In this document: piece after piece, positions 1 through 12,384 of the stretch | Numbering within the stretch: position 1 is the stretch's first letter | Layout: each line of letters begins with the position of its first letter | From: Lepidodermella squamata | Taxonomy: Eukaryota > Gastrotricha | Assembly (NCBI GenBank): GCA_047495785.1 | Contig: JBLDXI010000021.1 | Coordinates: forward strand, 1,240,001 to 1,304,000 | Direction: 5' to 3' | DNA: 64,000 nt | Notes under the pieces: generated by a model | Seen by the model: the letters and a program-made list of their open reading frames with translations, nothing else | Told to the model about the DNA's origin: nothing | Databases searched by the model: none | Made by a program: the position numbers and the translations under genes

Positions 1-648
1 ATGAAGCGCCTGTTTTTCGCGTCCCCGCAGCCAATAAATTTCGACTGAGCCGCGGATTAACGCCGCGGATTACAGCAATTAAACTCGGCTTCCGCGATGC
101 GCGCGCGCGCGCTAGTTCTCATTTGCCAACTTGATCGCGCATCCGAGCGTGCGCGACACCTGCGCGCGCGAGACACCTGAATAGCCGCAAACGGCGGTGG
201 CGGTCAAGCGCTCAAATTGCCGAACGGGCGCGGCACTTTGAGAAGCCGCCGCCACCGCCACCGTTGTAGCCGGCCGACGTGTCAAGAAGCGGGCGGGCGT
301 TTTTGGCCAACGCCGCGCGTCTTCCGCGACCGCAAGGCGCTAATGGCCTCTCGACACGCAAACATACCAACGGTAGTAATAATAATAATACGACCCCGCG
401 ATTAATGATACAGGGCACAAATCATGTCCGTAAAAAAATGTGTCGATCAAAATGCACGCACATCTATCAAATGCTGACGTTTTAAATGCCATTATCATGA
501 CAGACTCGAGTTACTACAACTAGACAAGGCATATCAAGTGCTAATGATCTATGAGATGGCTGTTGTGATGTGTAATGTTATATGCTGCGAGAACGCGAAA
601 AGTGTGGCTAATGACTTTAATGAACAAAAAAAAGTTGTATGAACTCAC
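1..648. other. intron of the Hox gene, no coding sequence seen
   Basis: This stretch lies 3' (on the minus strand) of the hexapeptide exon and should be the start of the intron before the homeobox. Bases 1-330 are GC-rich with CGCGCG runs. I find no homeodomain codons, tRNA or microRNA that I can recognise. Confidence 0.5.
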
Positions 649-1952
649 CTCCGAGTTGGTTTCGCATCCAAGGGTACACGCTCGAGCCAGCCATGGATGG
701 GTCGAATGACATGGACATGTCCCCGTCGCCATCTTCGTCGAAACTGTCCGCTTCTGACTTTTCGGCACTGCTTCCAGGCCGGCAATGAGATCGAGGCTGA
801 AATTAAAAATATTTAAAAATTGAGAAATAAAATGAAAAATTTAAATAAAACTCACATCTTGGAGATTGTCATGAGCCTGTTGAAGACCAGCTAGGGGTTG
901 AATTTTCGCCCCTGAAAGCTGACCAACTCGCCCCAAAGGTCCAGGTAAAGCTTGAGGAACTAAAATGAATAAAAATGTTGGTTAAATTTCGGAAATTTCA
1001 CGGTTTTAAAGAGCCTAAAATGTTGAGAAATCAAATAGAAGTAACTCACTTGATTGCTGCATCTGAGCTAGAATGTCATGTTCGGGTTGTTGGAACATTG
1101 GCTGAGCATACTGATGAATCGCCTGTTGCCTTTGCTGGTCTTCAACTGTTGGAAAGGCGCCTCCAAAAGGGTTGCTGTCGAACCCATTTTGATACATGGC
1201 AAACATCTAAAAACCAAGTAATGAAATAAAATTCCGCCTAATTATTTTTAAATTGTTATTTGCCTGTTGTGGAGGGTTATAGGTTGGCTTAGGAAGCGGC
1301 TGGGTTGCGGCCAGCATGCTAGGGAAAGATTGCTTGGCGGAAAGGTTGTTGTTGTTGTTGTTGTAATAAGGCTGATTGTTGTTGCTATTGGAGCCGGATC
1401 GGCCACTAGTATTAGCGTTTGGCGTTTGACTCGATGAGTAAAAATTGTTGTAAATCGCTGTGGCGGAATAGCCACCACCACCGCCGAAAGACGCCGATCG
1501 AATCGCGGCGCCAGGCGACAACTGCCCGCCATTCGACCCGCCACTACCTACTGGCTGCGGATCCGCCGCGCTCCCGGTAAATTGCGCCTGTTGGGCGGTT
1601 GTAAAAGCTGACAAGTCACCTAACTGCTGGTAGTTGGAAAAATTCGGCGCAATTTCTGCCACATTTTTCGGCGAAGGTACTGAGGGTGGCTAAAATAAGC
1701 ATAAATAAATTAACATTTAAGGCGGATTTTTAGTGAGTTGTAACTTACGACACTAGTTGAACCTGGGGATGCGACAACTTCGGCCGTTTGTTGGGTGACG
1801 ACAGCAGAGGCCTTGGGCGATGGCAGCTGTGAGGAAAGCGGGTAGAGCTGTGACGTCGGCGCGCTGATGGTAACGCCGCTGGCTGCCGATGTTAATGGAG
1901 CATTATAGTGGCCATTTTGCTGCTGCGGAAAATTTCCATAAAACGAAGCCAT
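649..1952 (-). CDS. Antp-class Hox protein, N-terminal exons (3' part with homeobox outside window)
   Basis: Five exons on the minus strand join in one frame: 1952-1749, 1689-1264, 1206-1050, 959-856 and 796-649, giving about 346 residues. The protein is low complexity (Gln, Asn, Gly, Ser and Pro rich), as Hox N-termini are, and starts MASFYGNFPQQQNGHY. The last exon has an acidic Ser/Asp stretch, then SSVYPWMRNQLGG, the hexapeptide that Hox proteins use to bind PBC cofactors. YPWMR is typical of Antp/Hox6-8 types. The exon ends at a GTGAGT donor right after the hexapeptide, where Hox genes often have an intron before the homeobox. No homeodomain is encoded in 1-648, so it must lie beyond the window edge. 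The frame stays open upstream of the chosen Met to an AG near 2012, so an extra 5' coding exon is possible. The intron after exon 2 has a GC donor. Confidence 0.72.
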
Positions 1953-3812
1953 TAGAGGACCGCCGGGGTAATTTAACAACTCGTCTAATTGCTTTCGGGC
2001 AGTTATTACCTAGGTGATGTAATGGGAAAGTTAAAATGTAATTATCGTTTTCACGGCAGCGGGCAATAACGATTATGGGCTGCAATAATGGAGCGCTGCG
2101 AAGATGATGGGACGGCGACAAAGAGATGGCCTATTACCTGCCTATAATGGCCTATAACGCTAATGGTAATACGTCGGCGGTTTTCTCAAGAAATAAATGT
2201 TGCTGCTGCTGCTGATGGTTTAATGTTTTATCACGCCGCCGCTATACGTTGAAGGTAGCAGCCCGCGTCACGTGACCGAGCCAACCGGCCAATCAGCGTG
2301 CGCCGGCGCCTGGCCGCTGCGTGAGAGTGGCTGGCGGCGGCGTGTGTGACAGCTGAACATTTTCTCGCCTCGCTGGGCCTAATAACGGTGAGCGCGCGCT
2401 GGAACGCCGCTGTCGGCGCGCCGCCGCCGCCGTGCGCTGCGCTCGCTCGGTACTGCGCCGATATGTGCCAATGTGCGTGCGCGCGCGATTTATTGCCATG
2501 CGAGCGGCGTGGCACTAATGGCCATTAACGCGGCCAATTGATCGGCGGCTCTTCTGTTGCGGGCTGCTGCTGGCAGCTTTTCCTCGTTGCCCAGCCGACA
2601 CTTGCTGCTGCTCTCTCTCTCAATACAACACGCACACGGCGTCGCCGAACTCAGCGTATAATAAATACGACAAAATTTTAAAGCCGAAAGAAACGCGCGA
2701 AAATTCAACCCTGAAATATTTAAAGGTGATCGGGGGTCGCTTTTTAATGTGAAGTGTATAATATTTCTCCTCCCCTGACTCAATAGACGCCGCCCTTTAG
2801 TCTATTTAACTATATTTTATTAAACGGTACTAATTTTTATGGTCGTTTTCGCTCATCGAAACTGCTGTTTTAGTGTGCAAAAAAACGATGAGGTTTGTTT
2901 GTCATCATTACTATATACCGTCGCGCGTACGCTTTATTATACGTTAAAGGGCGACAAAAGTTAAAAGGTAAATTGAAGAAAAGCACCTGGTGTTATCATT
3001 GATACGATACACCGCGCCTGCCTGTCACGCCGATTTGATTTATAGCCCTGCAGGTGAAAGAAAGGCTAGGTCTATGTTGATAATAATGTATTAATTAGCT
3101 GAAGAATTTGATAATTTCGGTGTCGATGATGATGATGATGATAGTAACGACCGAGGCACGCATCATTAGTCGTGATTATACCACAGTTCAGTGTCCCGTC
3201 TTGAAGAACCAAGAGGCGACTCTTTGTGTCGCATTACTACACTCGGCTGCCGAAGCAGCGTCGGCGACATATAACCTGTGTGGCTCGGTTTCATCCATCA
3301 GGGCAGGTGCCTGTTGGTATAATACCAGTGTATCATCATCGCTCATCATGCGCTCGCTGGCCATGTTTATAAAACACAACAAAAACACGCAGCGCAAGTC
3401 ACGACAGATGATAATCGCGGCAATAAAACTTGTGTTCCAGAAGCGAATCGGCGGGGTCATCATCATCCGCGTCTCCAATTCCAGGTATCATCGCCGCCGC
3501 CGCCGCCGCGTAACTGTACCGCGTCTGTGTCTCGCTTCAAGAATGATATATACCTGGTTTTGTCGTAAAATCTGCTCTTCAACTAATGGCCGTAGAACCT
3601 CTCTCAAGGCGTTCGTCATCACCCCCAACAAGAGCCGCGTATCATCATCGCTCATTTTTATTCTTTTCGCATAAATAAAAAAATGAAGACGCCGTGTCAC
3701 ATCGTGGCATTTTCCATAAATTACGCTCCAGGTTTCACTCGTTTTATATTGTATGGAAAATGACAGCCAGTGACACGCAAACGTCGAGAGTATAACATCG
3801 CTATATAGTTTT
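1953..3812. other. intergenic region upstream of the Hox gene
   Basis: About 1.9 kb without a convincing gene. Bases 2230-2530 are GC-rich and could be a promoter region. There is a GAT microsatellite near 3124-3142. A TCATCATCGCTCAT motif occurs twice, near 3334 and 3643, and a CGCC trinucleotide run lies near 3492-3509. TGATTTAT near 3036 fits a Hox/PBX composite site, but a single 8-mer is weak evidence. The long ORF at 3108-3674 is open on both strands, has no homology that I recognise, and was rejected. Confidence 0.5.
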
Positions 3813-6800
3813 TTATTGCTGCTGACTTTTCACAGCCTGTTTGATCATCTCCTGCAGATTCTGCGCTCGTTGCGCGATCGGCATCGTGCGCGCCAACTGC
3901 GCCGTCGTCACCGTGACCGCCCGGTAGCCGAGCAGGCCGAACAGCCGCGCGTGCAGTTGCGCCAGGCCGTTCGGCTGCGTTTCCAGCAGCGTCTGCTCGC
4001 CGTATTCGCAGACTTTGATGCCGACTGGGATTGCGGAGGAGCCTTTCGTATCGCTCAAATGCGATTCGTTCGGCACCAGCTCACCCGCCTTGTCAACGTA
4101 GACCGTGAAGTCTACAAAATAAGAATGAAATTTATGAAAAATAACACAATTATTGAAAAATATAACCATGTAAAATTTGCTCAAAGTTCGAAATTATAAT
4201 TAAAAAATCGATTTTATCGCGAAATTAAAAACGTAGACTTAATTGCAAGATAACTCCAAGTTAACTCAAACAGACAAAATCGACCCAACTTGAAATCACT
4301 TGATTTTTCTCATTTTTCTCATTATTCTACTTGTCAAATTTAACGTTGAAGTTACTAATGATACATTTTTCAGTTGGACTTGAATAAATAAATTGAAAAA
4401 TCAGCAGCCTCACTTCCTATGAGCGATCTGGAGCTCAGGCAGCTTACACTTCCGCTAATGTAGTTCCACGTGAAACTGAACCTTTTCCACGCGGAGATTT
4501 AAAAGCGGCTGAAGATTCGATAAAAGCCACAGAATCGAATGGAAAAGTAGATGAACGAATTGCCCCTCTCTCTCTCTCTTAAAGGAGATTTTAATTAAAT
4601 TCCTTGTAAATTCTAGAATTTCTTTATACTTTTCTGCAAGATTTCTCCAAGTCCAAGTCTCTGACATGATGACATATCATTTGAAAATCGACGGAACTTA
4701 ACCTCAAAGTAAATAACCTCGAAGAAGCTCAACTGTCGCTGGATGGTCAGAGTAAAGCTCATTCCAACTTTCTTTACCATGAAACACCGGGCGTTTGTGA
4801 AATTGTAAAAGCACTCATGATCAACGCTCAGAGGCATCGTGGTCCACATGTCACTCTCACCAAGGCATCGCAGAACCTTCCGCCAGCGTCTGCTTCTTTC
4901 AGCAAGGCTTGACGAGACCGAAAATCTAGTCAATCTCCAACTCATGCTACGGCAAAATACCTTGACAGCCTCCCACGCAACCTTAGAACACTTGCCTAAT
5001 TACTGCTCGAGTACGGCCTTGTACTTAGAAGGGTAAAGGGCGACTTCCATTTTGATTTCAACAACACCAAGTTTTAATGAAGGGATTGATTGATCATCCC
5101 GAAACGGGGAAAACTTTTTTCATCCGACCAATGTCTTATTTCATCCGACAACCAAAAATGAGACTAAAACCTGCCGACTTGCATTTTCCTATTTTCGAAC
5201 AACCCAAAAATTGGCTTAATTTAGGGCGGGATGTTAATTCTGTCCAGCTGTAATGAATTTTTATGCCAATCGGTAAACAAAATTTGCTTTAATTCACTCA
5301 CCAATGCAAACCCCACCGTCGGTTGGCTTGTCCATAACGACATATTTCTTGACATCACAGAACGCCGCAAAGGTGTCGAGGCACAGCTCAAACTGCGGCC
5401 GGTCCGCCTTAATGCGGCAATCGCCACTTGGAATCGCCAGAATCTGACTAGGTTTCGCGGGTAATTTCGCCGAAATTGCCGCATGTTCGAGCCGAACAAG
5501 CTCGCGAATATTCGCCATTTGAAGCCGAACACGGCGCGTGGCAGGGTTTTTCAACTGACTAGGATCCGAGCCAGGGCTTTTCGCCACCAAATTTTTCACC
5601 AAGCTCTGAGCAAAATCTTCCGTAAACATTTTAGTCAACACCGACTCGAGATTCGGCATCGTTTTATCCTGACGCAACGCGAATACCGACCAGATTAATT
5701 TCAGCCAAAGCGATGAATCACTCGTTGATAAATCCAATAAATTTGTTGAAATCAACTCGGCAGCTGAAGGCACGTCCTTCGGGTACAACCCATTCACCCC
5801 AGCTGCGATGATAGCATCGGCTAATAACGATTTATTCTTCGATTCAATGCCAGATCGAATCAAATTCGCGAGCAGTTCTTCATCTCGAAGTTGAAGCGAT
5901 CCGACTGATTTGGTCAATGCGATTAAATTAGCCTGGCTAAATTCGCTGTAACGCTTCTTCACCACGCTAACAATGCCTTTCATCAACCGTTGCTCAGTTA
6001 CGTTCAGCTCCGAGCATGAGAATAAAACATTGAGTAGATGAACGGGTGATAGGTTTTCTAAACACCCTGGTTGGCGCATGTAATAAGCAATCGCCCTTAG
6101 CAACGGGGTGTGGCGGTGTTCAAGCCGGGTTTGAACGTAAAATGCCCTGTAGAGTTGTTTCGGGGTCAAACGGGAGATGCAGGCGACGAGCCGGTCGTTC
6201 AGCTCGCGGGCTGTTGTCGAATTTGGCACGGCAGCGCTCGATGGTGGGCTGAATTTGTAGAGGGCGAACAGTAGGTCGGCTGGTTTCGTGATTTCGGGCA
6301 ACCGGCTGCGAAGTAATTTCGTCAAATCGTCAGCTAGAACGGTTATCACAGACTGAGCCGGCTTCACTTTTCCAACGGAGCTCGCATCAAAGAGCTTGAC
6401 CAGCTGCAAAATAAAAAATGCTTGTATAGGTGCAGAATTCGAAAATAAAAAAATAAGCGCTATAAAATTTTCCCGAAATTATCGATTTTTAGAAAAAGTT
6501 GTATTCGGATTTTTTTAGGGACCCCGTCAGATTAATTAATAACTTTCGACTTGAGTTCGGCATGGGAATTCCTCTTAAAATTAACTAACTCCTCTTCAAA
6601 ATTGAAGGAAACTCTCCCTTATGACGGTGATTTTGAGCACGACATCAACTAAAAAATTCTTTCTGAAATTTCTTTTCTGCTTTTCTGAAATTTAAAAACG
6701 CTGATTCAAACGTCTGTTCTCAAGTTTCTTCAAACTTCAGCCAATTCAAAGGCGAACGTGAAACTCACGGACCTTTTGCGAATTAGCGCCTGAAATTATC

Positions 6801-9175
6801 AGTTCAAATTTACGCATTAAAAAAAATTAGGAAAATTTGCAGTAAATACAGCGTGTCCCATAAATAAATTTAACGCAAGCAAAGAAAATACACGGAAGAG
6901 TTCAGAAACTTCAAAATGAGAGAAATCCCATGGCCAGAAAAAAATTTATCCTGAGAATAGTAATCAGATATGTCACTTGTTAATGGGATTGAAGAAGTCC
7001 GGAGAAATTTGTTCCAACCTGATAAAATACCGAAAATTACCGAATCAGTTACCATCGGGGTTTTCCGGGTTTTATTCGGTAAAATTGTTACTTCTTCGGT
7101 TAAGTCGCGTGCAAAAGATGAAATATTCCCTCGGAAGTTTTAATTTAATAAAATTAGTTGAATTTCCTACAAAAAGTAGCCAATTAAAAAATAGTTGCCC
7201 AACTTCCGGGACACGCTAGGAAAATATTTTTTTTAACATCAAATTTACTTTTTTCAACATCAAATTACTTTTTCTATCATCAAACTATTTTTTCAACAGC
7301 AAACTTCAGAAATTATTATTTGATAGGGAAGAGTATGCTTTCATGATGAAGTTGTGGATTTCATGTGGTTACGACCTCGGGTGATGATAGCGGGGCCCAG
7401 GCTCGTGCCAATGAGCTAAGGTGATCATATCTAGAGGTGGAAACAGGTCGGGTTAACCGGCCGGTAAGCTGTAAGCTGACCGGTTGAGTCGGGTCACGAG
7501 TTGGGTATGGGTCGACTAGTTTCCAGCCGGTTGACCGGTAAACTGGGCTTTTCGGCATGAAAGAAAAACATATAGCGAATTTAACGCGGCTATTAGACTC
7601 CCGCGAATAGTTACGAGTAGCACGCGTAAGAGATGAAAGGACGCTATTATCAACAATCAGGGGTCTGCGCTAATCGATTATTGGATTTTTGGTGATTCAT
7701 AGTGGTTGAAAGACACTTTCAATTATAAAGAGACCTTGCAAACGGTGATTACAACACCTAAATTGTTATTGTCGCTACATGCGAAAGTCCGGCTACGAAC
7801 GACGTCAGTGCCGGGCAAAGTTGCTTCTCGACGGCGAGACATGGGTGCTGATGGCATATCCGGGGCGAAGCAGCGTCACAAGACCACTTCCCAACTAACG
7901 ACACCAGTCGAGAAGCGAATAGAGAAGTATTACAATAGAATAGACACATCCCCAGGGTACGAGTTGAAAATCTCCATCGACATTTATAATACCCGCCCTC
8001 AAGACAGGGAGCGCATGCGGCTTTTCAGTGCAGCGCAACGGCGTAAAACGTTCCCGCGGCTAAACCTTGAAGGGCCCTGGCTAATTTCACTCATTTGAAT
8101 CATTGTCTTCGCAAAAATGAGTATCGTGAAATTATTCGGACAAATTTTTACAAAATCAATTTTTTTTGGCCAAAAATCAAATATTTGTCCGTAACTTTGC
8201 AAAATTGCAGCTAACTCAATTTTCCATATTTTTATAAACGGGTTCGACAGCAATAAACTACATTGTTCGCCCAAATTTTCTGTTATTTTTCCGGACTGGT
8301 CATTATCAAGGGCTTTGATGAGTGTGGATCGCAAAAAATAACATATCAAAATTTGCTGTTGAAAAAAGTGTTTGATGATAGAAAAAGTAATTTGATGTTG
8401 AAAAAAGTAAATTTGATGTTGAATAAAATGTGACCCACACGCTATATCTCGCCGAACTTTGCTTAATTAAAATTTCAGAATTTTTCATAAATACCTAAGC
8501 TAATTTTTAGCCTCTGAAAATATTAGTTTGCCACATCTCACATTCTATAAAAGTAAGTTAAATCAGGCATGAGATTCCTCCAAGATAAATCAAAGCCAAT
8601 GCATTTTCAATTGCGTCTGAGTATGAATTTGGGATGTTTGTTATAAGAAAAATTACCCCTATAAGCTGGTTAATATCAGTTTTCGGCATAATAAATCGAA
8701 TTTGCCGTTCAACCGAAATCCAGATGCGGCTATCAGGCGGCAGGTTAAATTTCAAGCAAAACGCGCCAACGGTAGCCAACTGGTCGTAAGTTAGCATGTG
8801 CATGCTATCGTGAACCGGGGCCAGCAAGTCGTCGAGAAGTTTCGCCGAAAAAGGCCGTGCAGCATCGGTTGGAACCGGACCAGCCGGGGCTAAATCATTC
8901 GCTCGTCGCAACACAGATATCGCGTTATCCGCCGTTGTTGGCAGCATTTTCGACGTCGATCTAGCGAGTTCAGTCAAATTTTGACACGAAAAAACCGTCT
9001 GGCGAAACGTGTTATTAGGATTCCCGAACGGCCGTTTCGACTGCAAGTGCCAGTTGGTTGACGACTTCGGTTGAACATTCTGACTGGTCACCACCGTGGT
9101 ATTAGGCCGGTATTGAAACAGCCGGCCAGAAATTAGCGCCCTGGCACTCAAATACGCCGATTTTGATAAAGACAT
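3813..9175 (-). CDS. FASTK-family (FASTKD-like) mitochondrial RNA-binding protein with C-terminal RAP domain
   Basis: Exons 9175-8657, 6789-6769 (21 nt, tentative), 6403-5302 and 4111-3813 give 646 residues in frame. The N-terminus (MSLSKSAYLSARALISGRL) is basic and lacks acidic residues, like a mitochondrial presequence. The middle is a long helical-repeat region with phrases such as LIALTKSVGSLQLRDEELL and LLNVLFSCSELN, as in FAST_1/FAST_2 regions. The last 75 residues form a RAP-type domain (ARLFGLLGYRAVTVTTAQL, then a basic helix). Known FASTK proteins bind mitochondrial transcripts and affect their processing and stability; that role here is by family. The second intron (6790-8656) is swollen by two inverted-repeat elements. 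The intron 4112-5301 holds no recognised element. Which FASTKD paralogue this is cannot be told by eye. Confidence 0.75.
6849..7217. mobile_element. small MITE-like element with short terminal inverted repeats
   Basis: AGCGTGTCCC at 6849 is mirrored by GGGACACGCT at 7207-7216, giving an element of about 370 bp with roughly 11-bp inverted ends and an AT-rich interior. It lies in the FASTKD-like intron, directly next to the foldback element. No transposase ORF is present. The termini are short, so this could be chance or part of a larger nested insertion. Confidence 0.4.
7235..8420. mobile_element. foldback-type DNA transposon with 69-bp inverted arms built of about 20-bp tandem units
   Basis: Bases 7235-7303 and the reverse complement of 8352-8420 match at about 67 of 69 positions. 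Each arm is itself made of three roughly 20-bp repeats starting CATCAAA (for example CATCAAATTTACTTTTTTCA, then CATCAAATTACTTTTTCTAT). Tandem-repeat-rich inverted arms are the hallmark of foldback elements. The 1.05-kb interior has one 130-codon ORF (7706-8098) with no family that I recognise. The element sits wholly within an intron of the FASTKD-like gene. The high arm identity suggests a recent insertion. Confidence 0.8.
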
Positions 9176-9613
9176 AATTAAAATCCACCTTAAAATAAGA
9201 GGCGAAAAATGTAACCATTTCTCACAAGTGTTTTATTTGATTGTATCTTTTTTACAAAATAAAGAAACCATAGCATCGGCAAGAATCAGCAAGAGGTGAA
9301 TAGACGAGAATGTCTTGCCACCACAAGAAACGAGGGATATTCGACAGCAAGCGTAGGAGACACAGGTATGAAGAATAGCAGTAGGAATAATAATAATTAG
9401 TAGTTAATACCACACGAAGTTTTTGTCATTGTTTTTCTTGAAAAATCAAATCGGCACCGCACCTTTAAAGACAGCAGAACTAGATATTTACACGAAAAAC
9501 GATATCATGATAACTCAGATCATCCGTGGCGTTATAGAAGTATACTTTACGTGGCGTCACTCGAGTTGCTTCAGAAGCACAACACAATAAGCTAAAATTG
9601 ATTATCGGAATTG
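9176..9613. other. spacer between Lunapark and the FASTKD-like gene
   Basis: A 438-bp gap lies between the Lunapark stop codon and the FASTKD-like start codon; both genes are on the minus strand. It must hold the Lunapark 3' UTR and the promoter (or trans-splice region) of the next gene. No further ORF or repeat seen. Confidence 0.5.
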
Positions 9614-11002
9614 CTATTCGCGAGGCGATTGCGGGATGTCGCTGTCTTGATTTTCACCCGACGACAAATTGTTGAGACTACTGCTAGCGGTTCCTGCTAG
9701 GTTCGTTTGAGAGCCGTTACGGCTCGATCGAAGGTTTGGCGCGTCGTTGCTCGCAGCAGCACCGTTTGGCATAGTCAAGTTTTGCGTAACCAGAGGAGCT
9801 CCAGGTTTCGATTTTTTAGCCGAGTTTAGAAACCCGCAATAAGCGCAACGGTACGCCAGGTATTCAAACTCTTCCCGAAGAGCCATTCCATTATGACTGT
9901 GACACTGGACACAAATCAATGCGTACCGATTTTCAACTCCGTCGCCTAAAAAAATTTACTTGAAAATTCCATCCTAATAATTCGTTATATTTTTACCCAA
10001 AACCCAATCGATCAATCGATCAGTTGTTGAGCGATTTTGCGGTAAAATCGGGCGAGGTAACCTGACATTAGGATAGGGCGGTGGAGCCATGTTTGGCGGG
10101 TGCATCTGAGGTGAGTTAATGGCAGAAGGTCCTGGCTGCTGTGGCCCGTCAGGAGATTGAACAGGCATCTGAGAGCTTGTTTGTTTCACAGCGTTCCCGT
10201 TTTGCTGTTGCCCACCGAGCGCCGGTGTCCTCCGATGGCGCAGATTACCCTGAGATGGACTAACATCTCGTTTATTGCTAGCAGCATCACTTTTGCCGCG
10301 ATTTTGTTGATTTCCGTTTTGTTGTTGGTTTTGGTTAGCATTTGCTTCGTTTCCGTCAATGAGAGCTCGCTGCTCGCCTTCGGCGGTATCTTTCAGTTTT
10401 TCGGGGAAGTACTTTTTCATCAGTTCAACAACTCGTTTATACGTTTCGGTATCCATTAGGTTTTTAAATATTTCCTCCCGCTCGCCCTCCAGCCGCTTCA
10501 ATTCGTCTTCCGCATGAGTTATCTGCCGCACGAAAAACCAGCGCAGAAACCGCCTGATAAGCACCATTCTACCAGGCAGAAAATTTGGCACTGCAAATGT
10601 ATTTATTGCGCATCAGTAGGTAACTTACAATAGCGGGCTGAGAATAAACGGCAGCGTATACAATAACCGACTATACCATTCATCGCCTGATATCGCCGCG
10701 CCCCAGTAGTACCAGCCAACAGCTGCGAAGAGGTATATAACACTCGAATAGAAAACCAAGCGAGCACCGATCCGACGCTCGAGATCGGTGGTCCGACTGC
10801 GTTTTTCCTGCAAACAACTTATTTGCTAAAAGGAAACAATACTTTAAGCCCGGAAATAAGAAAAAATAAACGGTTATTACATTGCTCAAGTTTTCCAAAA
10901 TAGCCTCGGTGGATTGTTTGCGCTATAAACACACGGAGACATGCAATTGAATAGAGAATAATTAAATTAACCAACCTTGAAAACGGAAGCAAGTAATCCC
11001 AT
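9614..11002 (-). CDS. LNPK: Lunapark, endoplasmic reticulum three-way-junction protein
   Basis: Five exons (11002-10976, 10922-10881, 10825-10629, 10568-9997, 9945-9614) give 389 residues in a closed frame. The N-terminus MGLLASVFKRKQS has Gly2, matching the myristoylated start of known Lunaparks. Two hydrophobic segments follow, about 46-63 and 76-96. Next comes a charged coiled-coil (HAEDELKRLEGEREEIFKNL), then a long Pro/Gln/Asn-rich linker. The C-terminal C4 zinc finger starts DGVENRYALICVQC and ends RCAYCGFLN, close to the vertebrate family signature. Lunapark stabilises three-way junctions of tubular ER. The exon-4 acceptor was set at 10568 because only that choice keeps the frame into MVLIRRFLRWFF. 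Confidence 0.93.
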
Positions 11003-12384
11003 GACTAGCGCTTTGTCGGGTCGGAAATTAAAACATTAACTAAGCAAGTCAAGGAAATAATTTGCATCAAAGGATAAACAGCGTTGTCAGAATAAGTAAT
11101 GGCAAGATTTCGAACACTTCTGAATTCGAAACGAAGAGTAACAAAACGCGATATAGCCAATTTATCGTGAAGGTGATACAAAGGGAGAAAAGCTTGATGC
11201 CATGAATAGGCGTGTACTTGAAATGGGCGGATCATATAGCACAATGGATTATTATCACTTTAAAAGTTGAAAGTTTTTATGTTCGCTATGGATATTTGAG
11301 GTCGTTATAGTGGAAATGATGTAGGCCCAGGCATGGCTTATGTTCCAACAAATATAAAACAAGGGATTTGGTACAATATCAGATAAATGCTCGAAAACCG
11401 ATTATCTCAACAAAGCGACAATCGAACGATGGACATACTCAGTCGCCATTACTCAATGGTAGTCAAGGCAGAAGATATATCAAACTTCAAGCTGTGCAGC
11501 AGAACGCGTTTAGGTAATTGAGCCTATTCATTTGATGCTGTTGATCTCCTGAAACCGTTAACAACCAATTGAAAAGAGACGGCTAACCCAAGAAATTAGC
11601 CAATTAGCAAATAGATGCTTGCACTCATGAGCCTTTTGCCATGGTCATTGAGACATCATTTGGAGAAAGCTCCGAAGATGGCTGATGAGAAAACAGGAAT
11701 ACCAAAATGGCATATCTTATCTCATCTCTACATCCGCTTTGTATGTTGTATTTTGAGAGTTGCGAGGCTAGCAAATGAGACCGATTTGACGCCACTGCCC
11801 GCAGCCCGCAATGTATGTATTTGGAAAATACTCAGCCTTTAGAAATAGGAAACAATCTTCCATATTCACTTGAAAGGAAAAACATCGATTTGTTCAAGGG
11901 TAATTCTCATATTCTCTCTCTAGGATGCAAAAGATCATCGTTATCATATCGCAAATGAAGAAGCGATACAAATGCAAAGCCCTCGGACAACCAATGACCA
12001 CTGCCAATGCCTCCCAACTCACCAGCTTACAGAACTAACCGCCAGGGCCCGCGGTTTTCTGTCGGTTGGGGCTTCCTGCAGATCAGCACGGATCACAGCT
12101 GACTGATCGCGCGCAATTCGCGCTCATAAGTTGAAGGTCATAATAAAAAACTATAGTTTGAGTAAGTAAATTGAATTTTATTAGGTTTACATGAATTTTT
12201 GTTGGAAGTTATTGTTATATTTAGCCGCGGAAAACATAGAGAAGATCAAGTCCGGATCACCTTGATTCGCTTGCCATTAGCGATTGCGAACAATCGCCAT
12301 TACCATTTTTCAATTCTCGCCCCCATTGCATTGTCACACAGCATCGCTGTAGCATAGTGTATTATCTAAGAGTGGAGGGAGGCG

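Noticed and set aside
3108-3674. 188-codon ORF in the Hox-FASTKD spacer
   Set aside because: Low-complexity start from a GAT repeat, open frames on both strands, no domain, and no splice context. Treated as chance.
4613-4945. 110-codon minus-strand ORF inside the FASTKD-like gene
   Set aside because: Lies in the intron between exons that join in perfect phase; no family recognised.
7706-8098. 130-codon ORF inside the foldback element
   Set aside because: Could be a transposon gene, but no transposase or gag motif is visible; kept only as part of the element.
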